A DNA stretch of 64,000 bases from Candidatus Cloacimonadota bacterium (lineage in GTDB: Bacteria > Cloacimonadota > Cloacimonadia > Cloacimonadales > TCS61), in NCBI GenBank assembly GCA_021736135.1, contig JAIPGO010000006.1, positions 1 to 64,000 on the forward strand, written 5' to 3'. Each line of letters begins with the position of its first letter. The first letter of the stretch is position 1. The notes under the pieces are model-generated. The model was not told where the DNA came from, did no database searches, and was given only the letters and a program-made list of their open reading frames with translations. Below, in pieces: positions 19,599-27,625 of the stretch. Made by a program: the position numbers and the translations under genes.

Positions 19599-19901
19599 TC
19601 AAAAGAAGAAGTCTAACTGGCGTTTTTCATAGCTTACTTTCTCAGCAAAATCGAAGGCTTCTTTTACCTGGGGCTGCTGCAACAGCGTTTCAATTGCTGC
19701 CCAGGAAGTAAGTTCAAAAGTAACTGAAAAATCACACGCCCAGTCCAGTTTATTAAAATTAATGCCTGTTTCCACAAGTGTCAGTTGCGGGATCAGGTCT
19801 TTTAGTTTAGCAAATGCTTCCGCTGCCCATTCCTGGTTGGTTGCCAGGTAGTTTCCGCAGGCTTCGGACCGAAAACGATAGAGAACAATTTTTGAGACCA
19901 T
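19599..19901 (-). CDS. Dabb domain protein, upstream partner
   Basis: The 100-residue protein starts MVSKIVLYRF and has the Dabb fold pattern (DFSVTFELTSWAAIETLLQQP, then VKEAFDFAEKVSYEKRQLDFFF). It has diverged: the HPAH motif of its neighbour is replaced by QQPQ. A strong ribosome site (aaaaggagaa) precedes the ATG. Expression of two unequal Dabb proteins together suggests a heterodimer, which is an inference. The C-terminal FFF and the neighbour's EINQ differ, so they are not simple duplicates. Confidence 0.83.
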   Translation of the reverse strand: MVSKIVLYRFRSEACGNYLATNQEWAAEAFAKLKDLIPQLTLVETGINFNKLDWACDFSVTFELTSWAAIETLLQQPQVKEAFDFAEKVSYEKRQLDFFF

Positions 19902-19993
19902 TGCTTCTCCTTTTTCTGAGGAAAAGACGATAACCTTTGATTTTTCGTCAACAACTTTCCAGAGTCTGAACCAGGGATCGACTTCTTTGATTC

Positions 19994-20425
19994 AACCACG
20001 GACGGCATGGACGAAGAAAAATGTGCTATTAATTACTTTTTTATGCTTCTGTCCGTGTGGTCAGTGTAGTCCGTGGTTAAATACTTTTTTCAACCGCGGA
20101 TAAAACGGATTTAACGGATGAAGAACTGCTGGATATTTTATAATGCAACTTGTTTAGTCTTTTCTGTCTTGTGGTCTGAGATTAAATTCTTTTGTTAAAC
20201 CACGGACGGCATGGACGAAGAAAAATGTGCTATTAATTACTTTTTTTATGTTTCTGTCCGTGTGGTCAGTGTAGTCCGTGGTTAAATACTTTTTTCAACC
20301 GCGGATAAAACGGATTTAACGGATGAAGAACTGTTGGATATTTTATAATGCAACGTGTTTAGTCTTTTCTGTCTTGTGGTCTGAGATTAAATTCTTTTGT
20401 TAAACCACGGACGGCATGGACGAGG
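19994..20425. repeat. 204-205-bp tandem duplication plus partial third copy
   Basis: Copy 1 spans 19994-20197, copy 2 spans 20198-20402, and a third copy starts at 20403 and stops after about 22 bases. The two full copies differ by a few bases and one T in a T-run. Each unit contains the inverted pair AACCACGGAC / GTCCGTGGTT and the stretch CAACCGCGGATAAAACGG, which recurs in the opposite orientation near 9.6 and 27.25 kb. Confidence 0.92.
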
Positions 20426-20533
20426 ATAATGCTGTCTAATGATTAGGAAATTTGATGAATAAACACAGTAATATAGCTAATTACACGGTTAACAGAGTCT
20501 TAGCCGCCAGGAAGGTTGAGCTGTATTTTTTAA

Positions 20534-20561
20534 TTGACATAAATTAAGTTAAAGATAGAGT
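20534..20561 (+). promoter_or_regulatory. Likely promoter of the tilS-hslV operon
   Basis: TTGACA at 20534-20539, a 16-base spacer and TAGAGT at 20556-20561 (4 of 6 consensus bases) place transcription start about 25 bases before the tilS ATG. Confidence 0.5.
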
Positions 20562-20591
20562 TACAATTAAGAAAATTTTCAAGGCTGGCAG

Positions 20592-22034
20592 ATGAAGAGA
20601 CGGGAAGGTTTTTTAGAACGGGTGGAAGATTATATAATAGAGCATAAGCTGCTGGAAAAGAAGAACCGGGTATTAGTAGGATTTTCCGGTGGCGCTGATT
20701 CCACATCTTTACTGCTGGCATTATGGCATTTACGGAGCCGTCTGGGCATAAATCTGCTGGCAGCACATATTAATTATAATCTGCGAGCAGAGGAAAATAT
20801 CGTAGAAGAGCAATTCATTAAGGATTTCTGTTTTTCCCGCAATATAGCCTTGCTGGTAAATGAATATAAACCTGGAAAGGAAAATCTTAATGAAAACAAT
20901 TTGCGAGAATATCGTCAACGCTGGTTTCTTTCACTGGTAGATTTATATAATATAGATAAAATAGCATTAGGGCATAATCGTGGGGATCAGGCAGAAACAA
21001 TGCTTTTCCGTCTGGTAAGGGGCAGCATGTTAACGGGACTGGGTGGCATAAAGCCACGTTCGGGACGCATAATACACCCTCTGCTGCCTCTATCACGGAC
21101 AGAGATCTGCGATTATCTAACTCAGGAAGGCATAACCTGGTGTGAAGACAGCAGCAACCAGGAAAGCCATTTCGTCCGTAATAAGATACGAAATATAGGA
21201 TTACGCTGGATCAAAGAAAACTTGAATCCCCGGGTGGAAGAGAGGCTTTCGGAAACCAGTGAGTTTTTACGTGAGGCTGATGAAATTCTGCGCAGCCATG
21301 CCCTGTTACGTTTACATACCAAGATAATCAAGCATAAAGATGAAGACGAATACCGTCTGGATATCAAAGAGCTGCTCAAGCTTAAGCGTGTATCCCGATT
21401 TTATATTTACCGCTATTTATATGGTAAGATCAATGGCTATGTACAGGATTTTTATCAGAGCAATTTTCAGGAAATTGAAGACTCCCTGCAAAGACCAGGC
21501 AACCGAACAATTCAGTTACCGCACCAGATAGAACTATTAAAGGAATATGACGATCTGGTATTTTACCGGGCAGGAAAAGCACCCAAAGACTACCAGCCGG
21601 ACCCGGCACGAGAAATTGCCAGTTTACGTAACCGATTCAGTTACAGTGAATGGCGCATATCCATGAAGCGGTTGAAACTGCTTCCCCATAAACGAGATCC
21701 TTACTGGGATAAGAAAACCATTTATCTGGATTACGATCAGGTAATCTGGCCGCTTACTATACGTCATCGTCTTGCCGGAGACAGGTTTATTCCCTTTGGC
21801 ATGAATAATTTTAAAAAACTGAAAGATTATTTTATAGACTGTAAAGTGCCTCCCAGAGATAGAGAACAGGCGCTGGTATTTACAGATGCGGAGAAAATCA
21901 TCTGGATTGGGGGACTTCGTCTGGATCAGCGGGTTGCTATTAATGAAAATACCAGTAATATATTAATGATAAAAATAGAAAAAATCAGACGTCGCAAGGC
22001 AAGGCCGGCAGAAAGACGTCAGAAGAGGGACTAG
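20592..22034 (+). CDS. tilS: tRNA(Ile)-lysidine synthase
   Basis: The 480-residue protein carries the PP-loop VLVGFSGGADSTSLL (about residues 23-37) that adenylates the wobble cytidine of tRNA-Ile(CAU), followed by the family motifs AAHINYNLR, LGHNRGDQAETMLFRLVRG and RPLLP-like HPLLPLSRTEI, with WCEDSSN. The C-terminal part (about 395-460) has the TilS substrate-recognition domain with RLAGDRFIPFGMNNFKKLKDYFID. The enzyme makes lysidine and is normally essential. It opens a six-gene block: its TAG is followed directly by the ATG of hpt. The tilS-hpt-ftsH order is a widely conserved bacterial arrangement, which supports all three calls. Confidence 0.95.
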   Translation: MKRREGFLERVEDYIIEHKLLEKKNRVLVGFSGGADSTSLLLALWHLRSRLGINLLAAHINYNLRAEENIVEEQFIKDFCFSRNIALLVNEYKPGKENLNENNLREYRQRWFLSLVDLYNIDKIALGHNRGDQAETMLFRLVRGSMLTGLGGIKPRSGRIIHPLLPLSRTEICDYLTQEGITWCEDSSNQESHFVRNKIRNIGLRWIKENLNPRVEERLSETSEFLREADEILRSHALLRLHTKIIKHKDEDEYRLDIKELLKLKRVSRFYIYRYLYGKINGYVQDFYQSNFQEIEDSLQRPGNRTIQLPHQIELLKEYDDLVFYRAGKAPKDYQPDPAREIASLRNRFSYSEWRISMKRLKLLPHKRDPYWDKKTIYLDYDQVIWPLTIRHRLAGDRFIPFGMNNFKKLKDYFIDCKVPPRDREQALVFTDAEKIIWIGGLRLDQRVAINENTSNILMIKIEKIRRRKARPAERRQKRD

Positions 22035-22571
22035 ATGCGTCAGGATATAGAAAGAATTATACTGGAACCGGAACGGATCGCACAAAGAGTAATGGCATTA
22101 GGGAAAGAGATAAGTGAAGATTATAAAAATAAAGCCCCATTATTGATCTGCATTTTACGAGGAGCAGTGATCTTTTATTCAGATCTCTGCCGGGCAATTA
22201 ACATTCCTGTGAAAATGGGATTCGTCTCACTTTCCAGTTATGGAGAAAATTCAGAAAGCAGTGGTTTGATCAAAATTCGTCAGCCTCTTGGCTGGGATCC
22301 CATCAACGAAGATATCATTATCATAGAAGACATAATTGACACGGGATTGACGATGAATATGTATCGTCAGTTATTACTGGAACAGGGGGCAAGATCCGTG
22401 AAAATCTGCACTCTGCTGAAGAAACCGAGTCAGAAACAGGAAATTGCGTTGACATATAAGGGTTTCGATATAGAGAATGAATTTGTGGTCGGTTATGGAC
22501 TTGATTTTGCGGAGAGATACCGTAACCTGCCCTATATAGGTGTTTTAAAAAAGGAGATTTACGCTAAATGA
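22035..22571 (+). CDS. hpt: Hypoxanthine phosphoribosyltransferase
   Basis: The 178-residue protein has the usual length and the PRPP-binding loop IIIEDIIDTGLTM (about residues 96-108). The early ICILRGAVIFYSDL segment and the flexible-loop region SLSSYG are also present. The C-terminal VVGYGLDFAERYRNLPYIG is the purine-binding signature. It salvages hypoxanthine (and probably guanine) to the nucleotide using PRPP in the cytoplasm. Its TGA overlaps the ATG of ftsH (ATGA), indicating translational coupling. Confidence 0.95.
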   Translation: MRQDIERIILEPERIAQRVMALGKEISEDYKNKAPLLICILRGAVIFYSDLCRAINIPVKMGFVSLSSYGENSESSGLIKIRQPLGWDPINEDIIIIEDIIDTGLTMNMYRQLLLEQGARSVKICTLLKKPSQKQEIALTYKGFDIENEFVVGYGLDFAERYRNLPYIGVLKKEIYAK

Positions 22572-24598
22572 ACGAAGATATGAAGCAACCAAAGGATAAT
22601 GGCAACAATGAGAATAAAGAACCGGGGAAATTTTCAAAATACCAAACACCCCGTAACTATACATTTATTATAGTATTAGTTTTATTCATTTTTGTAATGT
22701 ATCAGATGTATAAGCTTGGGGGACCCAAGGTCGAAAATATTACTTTTTCCGATTTCTGGGAAAAAGTGCAGGCTCATGAAATCAGTCAGGTATCACTATC
22801 TGATCGAAATGTGAATATAGTGAGCATTGACGGTAGAGCATATACAACTTATTTACCGGATGACACGAATGATCTGATTTGGCGTTTAACCGATGCCGGA
22901 GTGAAGATCAATGCCGAGAAACCATCGCGCTGGATTGAAATTATTGGCGCCTGGCTGCCGTTTTTAATATTCATTGGCTTGTGGTTCTTTATGATGCGCG
23001 GGATGCGTGGCGGAGCAGGTCAGGCTTTCAGCTTCGGTAAAAGCCGGGCCAAACTGGCAGATGGTGCAAAATCCAAGATCACTTTTCAGGATGTAGCCGG
23101 AGTTGATGAGGCGAAAGAAGAACTCGAAGAAATCGTGGAATACCTGAAAGATCCCGATAAATTCCAGAAACTGGGAGGCAGAATCCCTCGAGGAGTTCTG
23201 CTCGTTGGTCGTCCTGGTACCGGTAAAACATTATTGGCAAAAGCAGTAGCCGGCGAAGCGAAAGTGCCGTTTTACAGTATTTCAGGTTCCGATTTCGTGG
23301 AAATGTTCGTAGGCGTAGGTGCCTCCAGAGTACGTGATATGTTCGTTGAAGCCAAAAAGAATGCTCCCTGTATTGCTTTCATAGATGAAATCGATGCTGT
23401 GGGCCGCAGCCGTGGTGCCGGACTCGGTGGCGGGCATGATGAACGAGAACAGACCTTGAATCAGTTGCTGGTGGAAATGGATGGTTTTGATCAGAATGAT
23501 TCCGTGATCATTATTGCCGCCACGAATCGACCTGACGTGCTGGATATGGCGCTACTACGTCCGGGCAGATTTGACCGTCAGGTAATGGTTGACCTGCCGG
23601 ATATCAAGGGACGTGAAGAAATTTTAAAGGTTCACACGCGCAAATTGCCGATTGCCGCTAATACAAGTCTGGCAATCATCGCCCGTGGCACACCTGGTTT
23701 CAGTGGTGCAGACCTGGCCAACCTGGTAAATGAAGCAGCATTACTGGCAGCCCGTAAAAATAAGAAAGAAGTCGAGATGGTTGATATTGAAGAAGCCAAA
23801 GATAAAGTAACGATGGGTAAAGCCCGTAAAAGCAGGGTAATTACCGAAGAAGATAAACTCAATACTGCTTATCATGAAGTAGGGCACGTATTATGCTCGA
23901 TTTTTCAGGAAAAGGCGGAGCCGGTTCATAAAGTAACAATTATACCGCGTGGTTTTAGTGGTGGAGCCACTCATTTTTTGCAAACGGAAAAAACCACCTA
24001 TGCGCGTGATTATCTTCTCCATTCTCTGGTTGGCTTATATGGCGGCAGATGTGCCGAAGAGATAATTTTCGGACAGGAAAGCGTAACAACAGGAGCTTCC
24101 AATGATATTGAAAGAGCTACAGACATAGCCCGGCAAATGGTCTGCAACTGGGGAATGAGCACCCGCATTGGACCTATTGTCGTTTCCAAGAAAGAAAGCC
24201 AGGTATTTTTAGGCAAAGACCTGGGTAGTATGGAACATGTGAGCGAAGAAACCGCCCGTATCATAGATGAGGAAATCCATAAGATCCTCGACGAAGCCTA
24301 CAGCATTGGTATGGAAATTCTTGCCAAGCGTAAGGATCTGTTGATCAAAATGTCTCTGGAACTGGTGGAACGTGAAACCCTTACTTCGGAGGAAATCTAC
24401 GAAATTACGCTGGCAAATATTGAAGATGACGAGAAAATCTTCGTTATGAAGAAATATGATAAAGTAAAAGAAATGAGCCTGGATACCTCCAAGGATTTCA
24501 TGGTAGCGGATGAAGTGCCAGAAACTGAAGAACCATCTGAAGAAGAACAGGAAATTTCTGAAAAGGAAGCAAATGAGGATAAAACCACTCTGGAATAA
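22568..24598 (+). CDS. ftsH: ATP-dependent zinc metalloprotease FtsH
   Basis: The 676-residue protein has two membrane helices (about 29-46 and 121-140) around a periplasmic FtsH domain, then the AAA+ module with Walker A at 214-221 reading GRPGTGKT, Walker [12 protein letters not shown], the pore motif [11 protein letters not shown] and the second region of homology ([18 protein letters not shown]). The zinc site is HEVGH at 436-440. Two small departures from the usual sequence are visible: the common GPPGTGKT is GRPGTGKT, and HEAGH is HEVGH; neither removes a known essential residue. The last 35 or so residues are a strongly acidic tail. The enzyme removes misfolded membrane proteins and regulators at the inner membrane. 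Confidence 0.95.
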   Translation: MNEDMKQPKDNGNNENKEPGKFSKYQTPRNYTFIIVLVLFIFVMYQMYKLGGPKVENITFSDFWEKVQAHEISQVSLSDRNVNIVSIDGRAYTTYLPDDTNDLIWRLTDAGVKINAEKPSRWIEIIGAWLPFLIFIGLWFFMMRGMRGGAGQAFSFGKSRAKLADGAKSKITFQDVAGVDEAKEELEEIVEYLKDPDKFQKLGGRIPRGVLLVGRPGTGKTLLAKAVAGEAKVPFYSISGSDFVEMFVGVGASRVRDMFVEAKKNAPCIAFIDEIDAVGRSRGAGLGGGHDEREQTLNQLLVEMDGFDQNDSVIIIAATNRPDVLDMALLRPGRFDRQVMVDLPDIKGREEILKVHTRKLPIAANTSLAIIARGTPGFSGADLANLVNEAALLAARKNKKEVEMVDIEEAKDKVTMGKARKSRVITEEDKLNTAYHEVGHVLCSIFQEKAEPVHKVTIIPRGFSGGATHFLQTEKTTYARDYLLHSLVGLYGGRCAEEIIFGQESVTTGASNDIERATDIARQMVCNWGMSTRIGPIVVSKKESQVFLGKDLGSMEHVSEETARIIDEEIHKILDEAYSIGMEILAKRKDLLIKMSLELVERETLTSEEIYEITLANIEDDEKIFVMKKYDKVKEMSLDTSKDFMVADEVPETEEPSEEEQEISEKEANEDKTTLE

Positions 24599-25019
24599 GT
24601 ATTTCGTAGAAGAATCTAACGATACTTTCATCCAGTTTTTCCGCTATCTTTTTGTGGGTGGATTAGCTGCTGTAGTTGATCTGGCAGCTTCCAGCGTTGC
24701 AGTACGAGTTTTCGGCATTTATCCAGTATATGCCATCGTAATCTCATTTATATTGGGGATTTCCGTAAACTATATCCTAAGTTCACTTTGGATATTCAGA
24801 CATCGCAAAATTAAGAAGCAAAGCTACGACTTCCTCGCATTCGCCATTATTGGAATAATTGGTCTTTTACTGAAAGCAGGGATTGTCTGGTTTCTTACGG
24901 AAGTGCAGCCTTTAATAATCGAGTTCTCTAATTCAGTAGCAATTATAATCGTCTTCATCTGGAATTTTCTGGCAAGGAAATACCTGCTATATAATAAAAC
25001 CCCAAATCAGGAGGGATAA
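24573..25019 (+). CDS. GtrA-like small membrane protein
   Basis: I place the start at the ATG of [11 protein letters not shown], which has aggaagc just upstream and overlaps the ftsH end by 26 bases; longer in-frame starts run deep into ftsH. The 148-residue protein has four predicted membrane helices, and FFRYLFVGGLAAVVDL is the typical GtrA opening. GtrA proteins are thought to move polyprenyl-linked sugars across the inner membrane. The next gene starts directly after the stop and encodes a mutase-like FAD enzyme, so a joint role in making or moving a glycan precursor is plausible. Confidence 0.85.
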   Translation: MRIKPLWNKYFVEESNDTFIQFFRYLFVGGLAAVVDLAASSVAVRVFGIYPVYAIVISFILGISVNYILSSLWIFRHRKIKKQSYDFLAFAIIGIIGLLLKAGIVWFLTEVQPLIIEFSNSVAIIIVFIWNFLARKYLLYNKTPNQEG

Positions 25020-26627
25020 ATGGATAAGAAAAGAAAGGCAATTATTATTGGTGCCGGGCCAGCCGGATTGACAGCGGCTTATGAAATGCTGCTGAGAACT
25101 GATATTCAACCTGTTATTTACGAAATGAGCGATGAAATTGGCGGTATTTCACGAACTGTGAAATATAAAGGCAACCGCATCGATATAGGCGGTCATCGTT
25201 TCTTCTCTAAATCTGACCGCGTTATGGAATGGTGGCAGAATATTTTACCACTGCAGGGCGCTCCCAGTCAGGATGACATCAAACTGAATCGTGATATTCC
25301 TTTATCAAAAAAACCAGGAGCCCCGGATCCTCAAAAAGAAAATAAAGTACTGCTGATCAGAAATAGAATTTCACGCATATTCTTTCTGCGCCGGTTTTTC
25401 TCATATCCCATATCATTAAATATGGAAACCATACTCAATCTCGGAATCTGGCGCTGTATCAAGATCGGGATCAGTTATTTCTGGATCCGCATCTTCCCCA
25501 TCCGCCCGGAAAAATCACTGGCAGATTTCTATATAAACAGGTTTGGCTCAGAGCTCTATAAAACTTTCTTCCGTGATTACACTACTAAGGTCTGGGGTAT
25601 CACACCAGATCATATAAGTCCGGAATGGGGTGCCCAGCGCGTAAAAGGGCTATCCATTTCCAGGGCAATTATCCACGCAGTAAAATCTCTCTTTAAAAGG
25701 GATACTTCCATTGGTCAAAAGGGTACTGAAACCTCGCTGATTGAGCAATTCACTTACCCCAAGCATGGTCCCGGACAAATGTGGGAAACCGTGGCGGAAT
25801 TGGTGCAAAAAGACGGCGCAGAGCTCTATATGAAAAAGAAATGCACGGCATTTATCTATGAAGCAGGTAAGATCAATGGTGCAGAAATCACTGATATAGA
25901 AACCGGCGAGAAGGAAATTGTGACAGGTGATTTCTATTTCTCCACGATGCCGGTGAAAGACCTGATCCTCGGCATGGGCAATAATGTTCCTAAAAAAGTG
26001 AAAGATGTGGCTAAAGGTCTGCTTTATCGTGATTTCATTACGGTAGGACTTCTCCTGAAAAAGCTGAAAGTAAAAAACAAGAGCCCGCATAAAACCGTGA
26101 ATGACATTGTTCCTGATAACTGGATATATATTCAGGAACGTGATGTGATCGTGGGGCGCGTACAGGTTTTCAATAACTGGAGTCCGTACCTGGTAGCAGA
26201 TGCAAATAATGTCTGGCTCGGACTGGAATATTTCCTCAATGACACTGACGATATGTGGAAATGGGAAGATCAGAAGATGGCCCAACTCGGCATTGACGAG
26301 ATGGTGAAGATTGACATCATCGACCGGGAAGACGTGCTGGATAGCGTGGTTATTCGCACAGCCAAGACATATCCCGCCTATTTCGGCAGCTATAATAATT
26401 TCGATACCATCCGCGATTTCGTTGATACGGTCGAAAACCTTTTTATGGTTGGACGCAACGGACTGCACCGTTATAATAATCAGGATCATTCCATGCTTAC
26501 TGCCATGACTGCCGTTGATAATCTGGAAAAAGGGATATTGGATAAAACCAATATCTGGGAAGTGAATACGGAAACCGAATATCACGAAGCGAAAAAGGGT
26601 ATGAGTGAAAAGCTGAAAAAGAGTTAA
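25020..26627 (+). CDS. FAD-dependent oxidoreductase related to UDP-galactopyranose mutase/amine oxidases
   Basis: The 535-residue protein opens with a dinucleotide-binding motif [15 protein letters not shown] (GxGxxG at 11-16), an acidic strand end ([11 protein letters not shown]), and [12 protein letters not shown] at about 55-66, the flavin-contact segment seen in UDP-galactopyranose-mutase-like and protoporphyrinogen-oxidase-like enzymes. The C-terminal FAD segment includes [20 protein letters not shown]. It is longer than ordinary UDP-galactopyranose mutase (about 370-400), so I do not assign that name. A sugar or lipid-linked-sugar redox role fits the GtrA-like neighbour. Its ribosome site lies inside the preceding gene (aggaggg). 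Confidence 0.75.
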   Translation: MDKKRKAIIIGAGPAGLTAAYEMLLRTDIQPVIYEMSDEIGGISRTVKYKGNRIDIGGHRFFSKSDRVMEWWQNILPLQGAPSQDDIKLNRDIPLSKKPGAPDPQKENKVLLIRNRISRIFFLRRFFSYPISLNMETILNLGIWRCIKIGISYFWIRIFPIRPEKSLADFYINRFGSELYKTFFRDYTTKVWGITPDHISPEWGAQRVKGLSISRAIIHAVKSLFKRDTSIGQKGTETSLIEQFTYPKHGPGQMWETVAELVQKDGAELYMKKKCTAFIYEAGKINGAEITDIETGEKEIVTGDFYFSTMPVKDLILGMGNNVPKKVKDVAKGLLYRDFITVGLLLKKLKVKNKSPHKTVNDIVPDNWIYIQERDVIVGRVQVFNNWSPYLVADANNVWLGLEYFLNDTDDMWKWEDQKMAQLGIDEMVKIDIIDREDVLDSVVIRTAKTYPAYFGSYNNFDTIRDFVDTVENLFMVGRNGLHRYNNQDHSMLTAMTAVDNLEKGILDKTNIWEVNTETEYHEAKKGMSEKLKKS

Positions 26628-26630
26628 AAT

Positions 26631-27161
26631 ATGGAAATGCATGGAACAACAATTATCGGTATAAAACATAATGGAACTATCGCTATTGGTGGTGACGGAC
26701 AGGTTACTCTGGGCAATTCCATAATGAAGGCTACAGCTAGAAAAATCCGCAGACTATATGACAACAAAGTGCTCATCGGCTTTGCCGGCGCGACTGCAGA
26801 TGCTTTCACTTTATCGGATAAATTTGAAGATAAACTAAAGGAATATAAAGGCAATCTGAAACGTGCAGCCGTGGAATTAGCCAAAGAATGGCGCTCCGAT
26901 AAAATTCTACGTCGACTGGAAGCAATGATGATCGTGGCAGATAAAGAAAACCTTTTAGTACTCACAGGCATTGGTGATGTTTTAGAGCCCGATGAAGGAA
27001 TTGTTGCCATCGGCTCCGGCGGTAATTATGCCTTGGCTGCCGCCCGTGCCCTGGCAAAATTCAGTGATCTTTCTGCCAGTGAAATTGCCCGGGAAGCTCT
27101 CACTATTGCCTCCGAGATCTGCATCTACACAAATAACAATCTCCTGGTGGAAGAAGTGTGA
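26631..27161 (+). CDS. hslV: HslV peptidase subunit of the HslUV protease
   Basis: The 176-residue protein has the HslV sequence [12 protein letters not shown] then [12 protein letters not shown]; the first Thr of TT is the N-terminal nucleophile after processing. [12 protein letters not shown] and the C-terminal [15 protein letters not shown] also fit. The start is either 26631 or the ATG two codons on; the ribosome site is poor for both. HslV is a proteasome-like barrel that needs the ATPase HslU. No hslU is in the window, so it must be encoded elsewhere. It is the last gene of the tilS operon, only 3 bases after the oxidoreductase. Confidence 0.93.
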   Translation: MEMHGTTIIGIKHNGTIAIGGDGQVTLGNSIMKATARKIRRLYDNKVLIGFAGATADAFTLSDKFEDKLKEYKGNLKRAAVELAKEWRSDKILRRLEAMMIVADKENLLVLTGIGDVLEPDEGIVAIGSGGNYALAAARALAKFSDLSASEIAREALTIASEICIYTNNNLLVEEV

Positions 27162-27162
27162 C

Positions 27163-27237
27163 TCGAAAATCGTGAGTCGTGAGTCGTGAAACGTGATTCG
27201 AGACCGAAAAATCGTTACTCGTGATTCGTTACTCGTA
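27163..27237. repeat. Degenerate GTGACTCGTGATTCG array
   Basis: Units of the form CGTGAGTCGTGA / CGTGATTCG / CGTTACTCG follow one another directly after the hslV stop. The same vocabulary occurs at 34.64, 43.61, 48.6 and 62.33 kb, always directly downstream of a gene. Confidence 0.7.
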
Positions 27238-27379
27238 AAGGAATTTAATCCGTGTAATCCGTTTTATCCGCGGTTGAGTTTCTTCTCTTTTCTTATAAAT
27301 TTCATTTTTCAATTATTCCCGTTTCACTTCTCACTTACTCTCACTTATTTCGTCAACTCCCCTGAATAGATTTTATGTA

Positions 27380-27490
27380 TAAAAATACCCATGCGTCTTA
27401 TTAACCAGTCACAACAAAGAGCATACCGGCAAAAAATGCGGATAAGTTCTTTGTAGTGACTGGTTCAAAGTTATAGTTCCGGTATTTTTA
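27380..27490. repeat. Structured hairpin H3 with outer closing stem
   Basis: Four nested helices are visible: outer 27380-27389/27481-27490, then AACCAGTCAC 27403-27412/27456-27465, ACAAAGA 27414-27420/27448-27454 and GCAT 27421-27424/27436-27439. Its arms resemble hairpin H2 at 40.8 kb, including CAGxCACAACA and GGCAAAAAATGC. The pair C-G in H2 (CAGCCAC/GTGGCTG) is T-A here (CAGTCAC/GTGACTG). It lies upstream of the hppA promoter. Confidence 0.8.
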
Positions 27491-27539
27491 ATATAAGATG
27501 TTATAATAAAATGAATTAGAGTTGATTAAAGTTTGCTGC

Positions 27540-27568
27540 TTGACAGATAGAGGAGCATTCTCTAAAAA
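27540..27568 (+). promoter_or_regulatory. Likely hppA promoter
   Basis: TTGACA (27540-27545), a 17-base spacer, and TAAAAA (27563-27568, 4 of 6 bases) give a start near 27575 and a leader of about 50 bases before hppA. Confidence 0.5.
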
Positions 27569-27625
27569 GCGTACAAAGTTATAAGATATATAAGTAAGAA
27601 TTAGAAATAGTTATTAGGAGGCTCT

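Larger units (their letters stand above)
19902..20591. other. Intergenic region dominated by a tandem duplication
   Basis: No gene is seen. Most of the region is a 204-205-bp tandem duplication (separate entry). Only 20426-20591 is unique; it carries the likely promoter of the tilS operon. Confidence 0.7.
27162..27625. other. Intergenic region: degenerate array, hairpin H3, hppA promoter
   Basis: No gene is seen. The first 80 bases are degenerate CGTGAGTCGTGATTCG units. About 27241-27275 is the ATCCGTTTTATCCGCGGTTGAG repeat. A structured hairpin (27380-27490) and a promoter (27540-27568) follow, leaving about 50 bases of leader before the hppA ribosome site. Confidence 0.6.

Noticed and set aside
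19994-20425. CRISPR or rRNA-like duplication
   Set aside because: The unit is 204 bp, has no spacers and does not resemble rRNA or tRNA.
25650-26669. Long antisense frame of 339 codons opposite the FAD oxidoreductase
   Set aside because: It is rich in His, Ile and Phe as expected of a reverse-frame shadow. It has no signal or motif, and the plus-strand gene is well supported.
27380-27490. Retron RNA or phage attachment site
   Set aside because: No reverse transcriptase or integrase gene is in the window, and copies exist beside unrelated genes.
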